Assembly: GCA_013399855.1 (NCBI GenBank)
Contig: VXAY01006688.1
Coordinates: 496,001-560,000, forward strand
Length of the DNA stretch: 64,000 nt
Reading direction: 5' to 3'
Source: Oxyruncus cristatus
Taxonomy: Eukaryota > Chordata > Aves > Passeriformes > Cotingidae
How positions within the stretch are numbered: position 1 is the stretch's first letter; each line of letters begins with the position of its first letter. Position numbers and translations under genes: made by a program. This document shows, piece after piece, positions 1-11,300 of this stretch. Below the pieces are notes generated by a model. It made no database searches, was not told the origin of the DNA, and was given only the letters and a program-made list of their open reading frames with translations.

Positions 1-3000
1 TCACTGGATTTCACAACATTGAATCATAAAATCATTAGGGTGGGAAAATACCTCTAAGATCACTGAGCCCAACCATTAACCTTATACTGCCAGGTGACAT
101 GCTGCTAATGAAACTGGAGCAAGGCATATACTGATAGTGCTACCCCATAGCCAGCACTCACAAGAGTGAACGTGAGCTGAAGGGCTCAGCTCCGAGAGCC
201 ACTTGCCAGCCAGCACCATTTCCACTTCTCTGGAGTTCAGATGAGCTTTGCCTGAGATCCAATCCAGCAGCGGAGCAGAGCAGCACACCTCTTGGCATCC
301 ACATCAGCTACACAGGATTTCCACAGGAGTAAGGAGCAAGTGGCAGGGCATCCATGAGCTCTGTGCAGAAACATGGGGCTCTGCTTTAAGTTGTTGGCTT
401 CTGAAGGAGCAGGTGTTAATAACAAAGTCCCTGCAGTTTCCCAAAATCTGGCTCAACGAATTCACCAACATTTAAGTGATTCTCCCTTCTTTTTTTTCCC
501 TGTCAAATGAGGAAACTCTGCACTGAGACAGATTTTTGAAGGTGTTTATGGACCTACCAATATATTTTAGCACCTGATGGGTTCAGAACTGCCCCTGCTG
601 TTAGTTTCTAACAGCTTTTATTAATCTCTTTAAAAATCTAGCCCTGAGCAACCTCCAGAAAGTTAGTTGACTTTGTAATTGCTCCTTGTTGTGGTCCTGA
701 TTCTGTACCTCTTCTTTGCACTGAGCAGCACTTCACTCCCTACCTGTAAAGAAGCCTTCAGGAGGCTGACTTTTGTGCTCTGCGAGGGAGACAGGCAGAA
801 TCGGGCCATGTTTAGTGATACTTGAATGTTTATAGTTCATTTTTAGTTAGATAGTGCTCATTCTTGCCTGCTCATGCCAGCTACAGGTCTTGCAGAGAAC
901 TCCACAACAAACACCTTTGTGAAACTGTCTATCCAAATTTGATTTTGAATGTAAATTCAAGTTGCTGGGGGTTTTTTTAATTTTTTTTTTTTCACTTCTG
1001 TTTTGTGAATTATATTCAAATAATTTTTGAAAAGGGAAAAGGAAACTTTACTGTGTTTCACTCCTACTGTAGCTTAATGGTGTCCTGCACTGATGTCCAG
1101 TCAACCAGTATGTTGAAGTTTCTTGGATGTTTCTCAGTTATTTCTTGATTCTTTTTTTCCTCAGTCATTTAAGAGCACACATGTGAGGTAGAACTGCAGG
1201 ACTGAGCCGTAATAGAATTTATATTATAGCAACAAACACGTACAAACTCCTTCTCAAAATCTTACATTTGAGCTGGCAAAACCAGATACTCTAATCCCTT
1301 TCATCTTCCTGTTTTGTAAGCATTAAAATTGGGGTCTCCTGTTCTGTGCAAAAGGACTGTCTGTCTGCGCAGAACATTTGTTCTCTGTTTACGTATAAAA
1401 TTAAAGCCTTTCACTTAAACATGCAATGTTAAGAAAGAAAATTATTTGGTACTTCAGTTCTTGGATAGCTAAAGCGCGTGATGCTTTAGAAACAGAGTTA
1501 TAAATGTCTTTTGACTGTAGAAACTAGCCAGCCAAAGTGATTACAATGATAATAAAAAATCCAGTTATTTGTATGAACCTCCTGGCACAGTTCTCAGCTT
1601 CTCAGCTGGATGATGGCCATGAAACCAGAACGAAGCCTCCGAAGGGCCCCAGGACGTCACTGCTGCTGGACCAGCGACACAGCCTGCCACACAGATCATG
1701 AAGCATCACAGATAGCATAAACCACCGAGTTTACCATGGCCTGCCTGGTACAGGCAGCCCTGTGCCAGCTGTGCCCTGACACTTGTGATGAAGGATAGCA
1801 CTTCTGTTGGTCTGAAGCACCAGCAGGAACAGAGTTAAGCAACAAAATGAACAGAAGATCAAGTCATGAGAGAAGGCATGTTCTCCACGTATTGCTACAG
1901 GCCCTTAAGTATGAAAGACCTGGATTATGAACTGGGGTAGCAGTTGGGAACTGTTCTAGAACCGAAAAGTTTCCAGAGCAATAGGTAGCTCTATCAGTCC
2001 CACAACACGAGCTGGCTGAAACCATTCTAAAAAAAATCCAATCCCAAAAAACAAACAGAAAAGTGTCCGAAGGAACATAACAGAACATGGAAGAATTTAA
2101 ACTTTGGGTTTTTTACCAAAGAAAGTCGTGCCTTGGGAAGGTTTTTGAAGGACTCAGTGCATAGATAAGACTTGTATGAATATAACCTGCTTACATTTCC
2201 ATAAGATGTTTGAGAAGGTCACAATGGGATGAGATGAAGTGTCCATGGAGGTTAATTAACTAGTTAAAAGACAGTGAAAAGTGGTCAGATTTCATGTTGA
2301 AAGTCACTCATGGAATGCTACAACTACCCTTGCTCTTCAGTATTTTCTGTAATTGTTATGAAAAAGGGTGGCCAAGTTGAGGGAGAATCTCAAGTAAATG
2401 TAGCATAAAAAAATGAGTGATAAAAAGACAAAATTTAGTACTGATACATTTACATTATTACTTGTGGAAAAAAGCAATCCTAGCCTTATGTGCATCATAC
2501 TGTCTAAGCATGTAATAGTTTAATGGCAACATTATCTCCAGTGATTTGTAGTGGGCAAAAGGGCAATTCAATACTAGGAATCACTAAGAATTAACACAGC
2601 AAACCAGAAAACAACTTAGTACCATTACATAAATGTCTGAGGCACCTGCATCTTGAGTGCAGCATGAGTCAAATCCCCAACCCCATCCAGACAGCAGCAC
2701 AAGACCAGCACAGAATGAACAAGAAAGGGAATCAGTGTTTTAGAATAGTTTCCATATTTTCTTGGATTATGGCTTGGAAAAAATAGAAAGGAAAATTGAA
2801 AACAGATAGGATAGTGGTTTTGTAAAGAGAGAGTTGAGTGGAGAAGGGAGTAGCTTTGGCAGAAGAAATGAGCTGGGGGAGTGTTGCATGAAAGCACAGC
2901 ACAGGAATTAGCTCTTCATGGTACAGACAGTCACCTCTGTGACTGCTGGGCTGAAAGGGCTGAGGGTAGTCCAGATTTACAGAAGTCCAGAAAACAACAG

Positions 3001-3061
3001 GAAAAATACAAGGGGGAAAATTAAGGTTATTAAAGGTCACCCCTGTCCGACTGGGGTGGGG
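1..3061. other. Upstream flank, no gene recognised
   Basis: Apart from the small CR1 remnant near the left edge, this AT-rich stretch has only short overlapping open frames with no recognisable domain. The block around 1590-1850 is richer in GC than its surroundings but shows no splice-bounded frame that I recognise. In the human locus HEPHL1 lies upstream of PANX1; no ferroxidase-like exon is seen here, so it presumably lies further left. Confidence 0.6.
20..105 (-). repeat. CR1 LINE 3' end, reverse orientation
   Basis: The + strand reads like the complement of an avian CR1 tail: an 'aatcat' motif, then 'gggtgggaaaatacctctaa', then 'atcactgagcccaaccatt'. This is the 3' terminal part of a CR1 subfamily whose + strand form ends 'ggttggacttgatgatct'. 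Only about 85 bp survive, a typical 5'-truncated and decayed insertion. Confidence 0.75.
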
Positions 3062-3250
3062 AAGTGTATGCTGAGACAGCTGGGGCTTATCAGCCTGGAG
3101 AAAGTGGCCCAGTGGATCTTCACAGTGTGTGCTATGGGAGCACAGCACGGGTGGAGCCAGGTTCTTCTTGGTGGTGCCTTGTGAGAGGACCTGAGCAGAT
3201 GGGCACAAACTGTGACACAAGAATTCTCCATTGAAATGCTGCAACTGGGT
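3062..3250 (+). repeat. CR1 LINE fragment, 3' region
   Basis: The words 'gctgagacagctggggctta', 'cagcctggagaaagtggccc' and 'atgggcacaaactgtgacac' match the order found near the 3' end of one avian CR1 subfamily. It has decayed and is followed directly by a second CR1 piece of another kind, so this looks like two neighbouring insertions or one nested pair. Confidence 0.7.
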
Positions 3251-3254
3251 CAAG

Positions 3255-3733
3255 GCAATCACAGATATGAGTACAAATTGGCAGAAGAGATCATTGAGTG
3301 AGTCTCCTAATTGGAAGTTCTCATGGATAAAAAGCTGGACGTGAGCTAACAGTGTGCAGTCACAGCCCAGAAGGTCAACTGCATCTTGATCTGCATCAAA
3401 AGCAGTGGGGCCAGCAGGGCAAGGCAGGTGACACTACCCCTCTACTCAGCTCTCATGAGACCCCACCAGCAGTACTGCATCCAGCTCTGGGGTCCCCAAC
3501 ATAAGGACATAGACACGTTAGAGCATGTTCAGAGGACGCCACAAAGATGATCTGAGTGAGGGCTGGAGCATCTCTCCTAGAAGACAGACTGAGAGATTTG
3601 GAATTTTTAGCCCAGAGAAGAGAAGACTCCAGGGAGACCTCACTATGGCCTTCTAGTACATAAACGGGGCTTATAAAAGAGAGGGAGAGCAACTTTTTAC
3701 AAGGATATGCAGTGATAGGACAAGGGGGGGGGA
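3255..3733 (+). repeat. CR1 LINE, end of ORF2 and 3' UTR
   Basis: The order 'aaaagctggacgtgagctaa', 'cagcccagaaggtcaactgc', 'gaccccaccagcagtactgc', 'agctctggggtccccaacat', 'ccacaaagatgatctgagtg' and 'cagagaagagaagactccag' is the standard avian CR1 ORF2-to-3'UTR series. The copy has indels and stops. It breaks off in a G run just before a single n at 3734, so its natural 3' end is not seen. The part at 3505-3656 reappears exactly at 3735-3886. Confidence 0.85.
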
Positions 3734-3734
3734 N

Positions 3735-3886
3735 GGACATAGACACGTTAGAGCATGTTCAGAGGACGCCACAAAGATGATCTGAGTGAGGGCTGGAGCA
3801 TCTCTCCTAGAAGACAGACTGAGAGATTTGGAATTTTTAGCCCAGAGAAGAGAAGACTCCAGGGAGACCTCACTATGGCCTTCTAG
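3735..3886 (+). repeat. Exact second copy of CR1 segment 3505-3656, bounded by single n
   Basis: This 152-bp block is identical to 3505-3656, a constant offset of 230 bases, and is bounded by single n characters at 3734 and 3887. A decayed CR1 copy would not be duplicated with no differences unless the event were very recent. The flanking n marks point instead to a contig overlap joined in the assembly. Confidence 0.85.
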
Positions 3887-3904
3887 NCCCAAACTATTCT
3901 GTTA

Positions 3905-5110
3905 TTCTGCGATCCCTGGGGACACCCCAAGGCGCGCCGCACGGCCCAGATCCCCTGCTCCGAGCTGGTAGGGCTGCACGATCCCAGCTCCCGCCATGAG
4001 GGGCGGCCCAGCGGGACACAGCATCCCCCACCCCGCCGCGCCCGGACGGGGCCGGCCCGGGCTGCAGGGGNNNNNNNNNNNNNNNNNNNNNNNNNNNNNN
4101 NNNNNNNNNNNNNNNNNNNNNNNNNNNNNNNNNNNNNNNNNNNNNNNNNNNNNNNNNNNNNNNNNNNNNNNNNNNNNNNNNNNNNNNNNNNNNNNNNNNN
4201 NNNNNNNNNNNNNNNNNNNNNNNNNNNNNNNNNNNNNNNNNNNNNNNNNNNNNNNNNNNNNNNNNNNNNNNNNNNNNNNNNNNNNNNNNNNNNNNNNNNN
4301 NNNNNNNNNNNNNNNNNNNNNNNNNNNNNNNNNNNNNNNNNNNNNNNNNNNNNNNNNNNNNNNNNNNNNNNNNNNNNNNNNNNNNNNNNNNNNNNNNNNN
4401 NNNNNNNNNNNNNNNNNNNNNNNNNNNNNNNNNNNNNNNNNNNNNNNNNNNNNNNNNNNNNNNNNNNNNNNNNNNNNNNNNNNNNNNNNNNNNNNNNNNN
4501 NNNNNNNNNNNNNNNNNNNNNNNNCGGGGGGCGGTGGAGCGGAGCTCGGGGCGGGGGGACAGCGCTCCGAGGGGCTCCGCTGCCAGGGGTTCCCGGTCGG
4601 GGCAGGGCGAAGGGCGCCTTTGAGCCGCGGGGAGGAGAGCTGCCTTCCCGGGGAGCGTCCCTGGCAGCAGGCGGTGCCTCCGTGCGGCTCACCCAGGTGT
4701 GCTGGGCTTCCCGGCCAGCCCTCCCCGCGCTTCCCGGTGCCCTCCTCCTTCCTGGGGCGTTCTCTGGCCGCTGCCGTGCTCCAACACCTCCCGAGCGGGA
4801 GCCCTCTCAGCCCAGCCGGCGCATCTTCTCCCGTGGGAGCGATGGGGAGCGGTGGAGCCGCGCTGCCCTTTGTTTCCCAGCGCAGTTCAGCCTGGAGCGG
4901 GAGCGGCGAGCCGGGATGTGCCTCGGGAACTGCCCGTCTGCTGCCATTCCCGTCGCTCGGGGTATTTTGCAGTCAGATCTCGAGGTCGTTCAGCAGCTGT
5001 CAGGGACAGGTGGCACGGAAAAGGACTGTCAGACCTCTGCTTTTACACTGCGGGGGCACAGCGGTACCGTGAGGCTGGTCACTCACCCGCGGGACGGGCA
5101 GTGGGAGAGC
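3905..5110. promoter_or_regulatory. CpG island, probable PANX1 promoter and first-exon region
   Basis: From about 3905 to 4070 and again from 4525 to about 5110 the DNA is strongly GC-rich with many CpG pairs and GGGCGG/CCGCCC-like boxes, quite unlike the AT-rich surroundings. It sits about 9-10 kb before PANX1 exon 2 and on the expected side. The centre is a run of N from 4071 to 4524. Many CpG-driven open frames overlap in several frames here and none resembles a known protein. Assignment to PANX1 is an inference from position and orientation. Confidence 0.7.
4071..4524. other. Assembly gap of 454 N
   Basis: Unknown bases inside the CpG island. The gap is large enough to hold the missing PANX1 first coding exon (about 60 codons in mammals) with its donor site, and no sequence coding for the PANX1 N-terminus or first membrane segment is visible on either side. 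Confidence 0.95.
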
Positions 5111-5290
5111 TCTCCAACGCTTTCCCCTGCTCCACTGCCCTTCTGCAACTGTTCCAGTTCAACCTCTTGTGGGACTCGGTAAATGAAGCTGTGCTTTACA
5201 GGAAAAGGGCCAAATTCCTAATTATGTTGCTATCTTTTTTTTTTTTTTAACCCCCATTCCTAAGTTACCGAAATACTTGTGCAGCAGCCC

Positions 5291-5360
5291 TTGGCACGGG
5301 GAGTGGAACTAGATGATCTTTAAGGTCCCTTCCAACCCAAGCCTTTCTGTGATTCTATAA
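5291..5360 (+). repeat. CR1 LINE 3' terminus
   Basis: The words 'ggaactagatgatctttaag', 'gtcccttccaacccaagcct' and 'ttctgtgattctat' are the canonical avian CR1 3' end. Only the last roughly 70 bp are present, so it is a severely 5'-truncated insertion. Confidence 0.9.
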
Positions 5361-8300
5361 GAATTGCTCTGCATTTAAATAGCATTATATGAATGAAAAT
5401 TTCAGAAGTGAATAGGCAGTACTGTCTATTTTGATACAGGTGTGAATCACAGGACTTCCAGCCTTTCAGAAATAGTTTGATTTGCCTCATGTGCCTGTTG
5501 ATTGGCATTCAGTGTTGTATAGCTGATCTACATCGTCTGTAGGATTGAGTCAAGTGAATATCAGAAGAGCAGAAGCTGGAGTAGGACTGTGAATTAGTGG
5601 TGAATCTGTGCATAGCATTGATCAGATACCAGACTGCTAAAGAGATAAGATGCCCCAGACTGCTGGATTCACATCTAGCTACACACCTGTTGCAGTAGAT
5701 GCGGGTTTGACCCATAGCACTGTGGCTCACAATAACTGCAGAAGGGAATGAAGGACAACCAGGCTGGGAATACTAAGATCAGATCTGAGCCCTCTGGCTG
5801 CTCTGGTCATTCAGAAACTGGATGAATACAGCGTTATTCTGTACTCTTACTGCCTGCTTTTAGATCTGCTGCTGATATGTGTACATTTCCTCCTCTTAAA
5901 GCAATGAAAAAGAGGGTTTGCACTTCCATATACTACCTTGTGTATGCGCCCCTCAGTTCTTCTTTCTGTTTCTACTCTAGAAGTGCTGGATCCAGTTTGA
6001 AACAATGCCTGTGTGTCAGGGTTTCTTTTATTTCTTTCATTTTCTTTCCTTACATAAAGAGTGAACACACAGTTGAACTGCATAATTCAGTAGAATGTGC
6101 CTTTCTTTCGGATGAGTTGAGTTCTCATCTTTCAATTATTTCAATATGAAACTACTTCAAACTGAATCTGTGACTGCAGTAGATTCTTAAAGCAAGAGTT
6201 AAAATGTATGCTACATCTTGCTTGTGCTTTATTTTGCTTATAATCCTGAGAACCTGGTAGAAGAACTCATGGGGTTAAAAACTGAGCTCGTTTAGTTGCA
6301 AAAAGAAATATGAAAGTAAGTATGAGAAATATGTCCAGCCCCTGCAGTAGGAGAAACTGCACCACGTGGTTTCCATACAGAAAGTGATAGTATATCAGCC
6401 ATGCTGCTGTTACGGCTGTTGCCTACTTCCCACACAGTCCTCACATCTTAGCAGGCTGGCTCCTTCTGGGGCGTCCCAAAATTGTTTCTGTTAAGTTTTT
6501 TGGGGAAATAGAGAGGGTCTTGGTGTCTGGATATGCCCAATTCTGTGAGTTACGGTGTTCAGCCAGTGATAAAATAAGAGAGCAACAATTGGTTTCAAAC
6601 ACTTCCTGATGTAATCATGCTTTGAAAAAGCTCAGGAGTGCTAAACTGAGAGAAAATGTCAGGGTCCATTTTTAGGTCTGAAAAAGAGCAACTCAGAGGT
6701 GGATGTGAAAGTGTTTGGTTGAAACACCTGCCTTCGGGTACAAAAACTGCATATGCTTTCCAAAAATGAATGCTCAGCTTCTATTTCTGTTGGGATAATT
6801 GTATTCTTCCCACCTCAGATTCTCTTGGCGCCTCATCCTGTCACCCTTCCTTCCCTCTCTGCTTTACTTTCCATTGCAGTGTGTTATCAGCTACCTGTAA
6901 TTTTCTTCCCACACCCAGTTGCTCTTAATTGTGAAAAGTGATTAAAATGTTTACAAAGGCCATGGAGGTTTTCTGAAGCCATGAAGTAACTTTTAGTTTT
7001 GATAGAAGTTTCTGGAAATAAATGAAATTCCAGATGAATTGCAGAGGATTTCCCTGCCGGAGGCGTGGAAAACCCGCTGCTATGCCCAGCCAGGGAGCAC
7101 TAGGGAAACTTCTGGGGTTAGTGCCCATACCTCTCTTCAGCACCCTTCAGGGGCAGGAAGAGAACTAACCTGAGTTTACTTCTGGCTATATTTTAGAAAC
7201 CCATGGTCAGCTGCAGATTTGTGAGCATTTTAAGCTGGTTCTGGTAGTGCTTAGCTGTGATTGAGCCATTCTCTGCTAGCTGTGGGAATCTTTGCTGCTT
7301 GAAATCTTGCACCTGCTGTCTCTTTGCAGCTAGACCTTGTTTTATACAGTTTTATGTAATTTTATATATACTGGAAATGTGAAAATAGAAATAACAATAG
7401 AATTGTGAGTATTGTGTTGTACATGCTTATATTGCTTAAGTTATGGCTTGATATTATTTCCTTATGTTATTTGGCAGTTCTTGGGTAAATATACTACAGA
7501 GGAGCAGGTATGGTAACAGAAACCATCTAAATGAAGCTAAATCATCCATTCCATGACCATGTTTTTAATAAGAATAGCTCTGAGTCAGGATTGAGATTCC
7601 AGTTTTTGAACTCTGTGTGTGTATATTGTGAGATGTGCTTTCTTACTGTAAACAACTTGGCTGAAAACATAGATATTTATCCCCAAGGCACTGTTTGGAG
7701 CAGGATACCTCAGCCCTAAGCAGGTAGTCAGACAAGCAGACAAGAAATGGAAACGAGCTGCTTAATTTTGTCAGCTGTTTCTAAGTTAGTTCCGGGAAAA
7801 GTATCAGTGGCTGTGTTGCGTTGAAGCTGAAAGAAAAGCAGGTGTGAGAGCTGTCCACTCGACATTTGCATCTTTTCCCTTAGGAAGGCAATTGGGAATT
7901 GCTCATCTGTGCTTGTCACTAAATGATGTTGTTTGACCTTTTTTATACAACAGCTTGCAGGCACTGCTGTGCAGTGGGCAGTGTGTCTGGCTGCTTTCAC
8001 TGCAGCTTTGCATGGGAGGCAATGGCTGGGAAGGGATAAGAGGAGCGAGGGAGAGAACTGGAGAGAGGAGAGGAAGGGAGTTTTGTGGTGGCCACAAAAA
8101 GCTGCCTTTACTACATGTTTGATTTGGGTGTTCGTTGTGCGTGGCTCATACATAGCTGGGATGAAGTAATCCTCGTGTTTCAGCATCTCTGTTTGTTTTA
8201 TCATATAGGAAAACACCTTGGAAACCTTTTCCAGGACACATAAACCATCACATGTTGAATAAAGACACCTAAGAAACTTGGTTATAATCATCATGAAGGC

Positions 8301-11300
8301 TTAGGTGGTGCTACTGGCTTATCAGTTGTGGCAGGATGTTGGGTTAGGAAGTGCCTGGCCATGGACCAACCCACAGCATCTGCATGAATCTGTCAAAATG
8401 AAGATTTGCTGCACTAAAAGCATCTTATTTCCCACTGATGGTCTCTGGTACATCCTATCCTGCTGGAGGGTGCTCAAAAGTGGGAAGGTGTAGCCTTGCC
8501 CTACACTCTACACATAACAGGGTTAATGTCCCCACTGACCACTTTGGGCTTTCCCAGTGGTGTCAATCCTTGCTTGCCCTGCTCAATTTCCACCTAATTT
8601 CTGGGCAATTTTTTTCCACGTTTGTTTTTTTTAAGTTCCCATCCCTGCCTGTGAGATTTCAGGTGCTTTGGCCAGCAGGAAAGGGTGGAGGGTGTCAGTG
8701 GGGAACTCTGGGTGCCGCATCGCAACAGCTTCTGTGGGTGCTACGATGGCAGCAGTGCCCGTCTGCAGTAACCCTTATTGCATGTCCAGCTGTCTCTCTG
8801 CACAGGTTAATCATGTTTCTCAAACAGTCATAAGAATACAATGTATAAAAGGAGAAATTTGTGAGACTAAATCACAACAAATACACAGGAAAAAACAGTC
8901 TTAACTCTTGAATTAGGCTCCTTTCCTCTCCTGCTACTCCCTCATTGGCCCTCGCTGCTATGTCACTTTCCCTTCATGTTCACAAGTTGCTGGGGAGGCT
9001 TTTGGGAAATAATCCTATCTTGTGGCTTCCGTAAGAGCTGGGGGTTAAGGTTGGGTTCAGCTTAATTAGGCCAAAGACTATTACTATGGCAGCTGCTGGC
9101 TGAGAGCTTGAAAAACACCTCCCAGTGCTGCTGAAGCAGGCTCTATGCTAATGGTTGATGTTTGCAGACCTTGCATTTAATTCAGCAGGATGCTCTGAAA
9201 CCCAGGGCCGTAATGACAGAGCTGAGTCAATAAGTGTGTGAGTAGCCCCAGTCTGGAGCAGGCGGGCAGGGTGTGAACTTCTGTCATCAGATATGCAGAC
9301 CCCAGAAGCATGTGCTGCTCTTTGGCATGCAAGGAGTGCTCAGGACAGACTAGAAGTTCCAGCATCGAGCACAGGCCTGCCTGGGGAGCCAGGACGAACT
9401 TGTAAAAACATTTACTTTAATGTCAAATCTAAATTGTCATTGAATGGACATCTTCAACTTTTGGTGAGATTTTTTTCTGTTTAACTCCTGCAGAGCCAGC
9501 TTTATGTTTCCTATGGGGAATCATGGTAAGCTGCTTTTGGGTGCCAGAGTAAATTTAAAAAGCATCATGGGCCTCTGGTGTTGCCTGAGATTTGGGGTAC
9601 CACCAATGTTGGCAGTTAAGCTAGATGGTCATTGCCACCATCTTGAGAAGTTTCTCCTTCAGATTAAGGGAATTTTTTTTCTTTTCCTGAAGTCTCACTG
9701 ATGTGAATTTAATTCACAAGGTTATTTCCCCCACAAATCAAAATACCTGTCTCTCTGAAGGCTATCCTTGATAAACACTCAGTTCTTTTATCATTGCATG
9801 ATTTTGAGACTCCTCTGAGAGAAAACTGGGAGCCCTATGGAGAGGGAAAGATACTTGCTGTCATCTCTGACCCACTCCGCTTACACATTGCATCACGTGA
9901 GCTTTACATTCTGCTACTACTCCATTGCCAAAGTAAACCTTAAGGAACAAGTTCTTTTCGCCAGTGCACCCATTTGTGTCTCTCCATACTTCCTTCTTCA
10001 ACGTGGTGTCTGTTCTGTTTCACCCAACCTGCCACTTTGGTCTATGAGAAGCATCTATGAATCTAATAAAGGAATTCCTTCTGGTTTGCTATTAATGCAT
10101 GTGTGTACTCCCACACATAAATTTCTTCCTTGGCATGCATTGAAATATCTTTTGTCAAATTTTAAAATATTTTTTGATGTTGGTGTAGAGGATGTAACTT
10201 TGGATGGTGCCTGGCAGTCTGTATATTGTATGTGTGTGCCTTGATTTTCTTGTTTGGGTTTTTCTTTAGTGGCTACTAAAGTGCGTAATTCTTGCTAGAT
10301 AAAATCAGATGTTCGGGTATCAGGGCTAGTTCATTTTCCGCTGTGGAAAATTACAGCGATAATTAATGGCTAGGTTCTCCTCCAAGCTTATGCAAATCTT
10401 TTTTACAGTGTATTAGGAAACAAATAATTACTTACTGAAGGCTTAGTCCTGTCAACTACAACCATCTTATCCTGGTTCAGGAAAAATGATTCAGCATCTG
10501 ATTAACATGGATTCTTGGAAGTACTCTATTGCAGATAGTTAACTCAGGTAATTAGATGTGTAAGTCAGCAGAGGGATGATGAGCCACTGGAGAGGAAACC
10601 AGTCTGGCTTGCTGATTTTGCTCTCTCTTTGGTGCAGGATGCAGCCGGAGGATGCTGAGCCTTTGGCTCATCCTGCCTTGCACCCCAGCAAAGCAGTCAG
10701 ATATTGAACAGGCACTGTCCTTCAGATTTGAGACTTGGGATTCTAAGAGTTTATTTTTGTAGGTAGTAGACAGGTTCACTGCTTGAATCTCAATTCTGAG
10801 AAGTCCTAGGTGGGGCTGGGACATTTTCTTTTCGACACCAATGGAGGATCCTTTCCAAACGAACTTGCAAAAGTTAGTCAAAGTGGATGCAAAGGTGTTA
10901 TCCCAGGGCAGAGGATGTCCACCTGTAGTCATGCTGGCTTTTACAGTGCTGTATAGGAGCTGCAGAGGAGCCAGCTGCAGAAGAAAAGGGTTGTCCTGGT
11001 ACAGACATGGAAAAAATAGCTGGAGGTTTGTTGGCAGAGCACCCACAAAGGCGTGCCACAGCTGGGTGGGGTGACAGCTCGTCCTTGTTGCGCGCTGGCT
11101 GCAGTGACTCGGTCTTGTACTCTGCACTTGGTTGCATGCCTGATTACTTGCGAGTAATCCTTGCTGCCAGTGAGCAGCTCCATGTGGCAATCTTAGCACA
11201 CTTATAAAAGTGACGTTTTACTATATGTGGCTGCACACCTATTGCTGTCTTAGGTTTCTGCAGCTTTTTTGGGTGGTCTCTCTTTAGGATAACCATAGTT

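Noticed and set aside
4525..5250. Overlapping + strand open frames of 166-183 codons after the N gap
   Set aside because: They lie in a CpG island, overlap in several frames, have Pro/Ser/Arg-rich chance composition, and none resembles the PANX1 N-terminus or any known protein.
7728..8294. 188-codon minus-strand open frame
   Set aside because: Irregular composition, no domain and an opposing frame over the same DNA; treated as chance.
9837..10244. 135-codon + strand open frame
   Set aside because: No recognisable family and no splice or promoter context; AT-rich intronic sequence often gives such frames.
10552..11199. 215-codon minus-strand open frame in presumed PANX1 intron 1
   Set aside because: No domain, no hydrophobic pattern, overlaps other frames on both strands and lacks any promoter or splice support.
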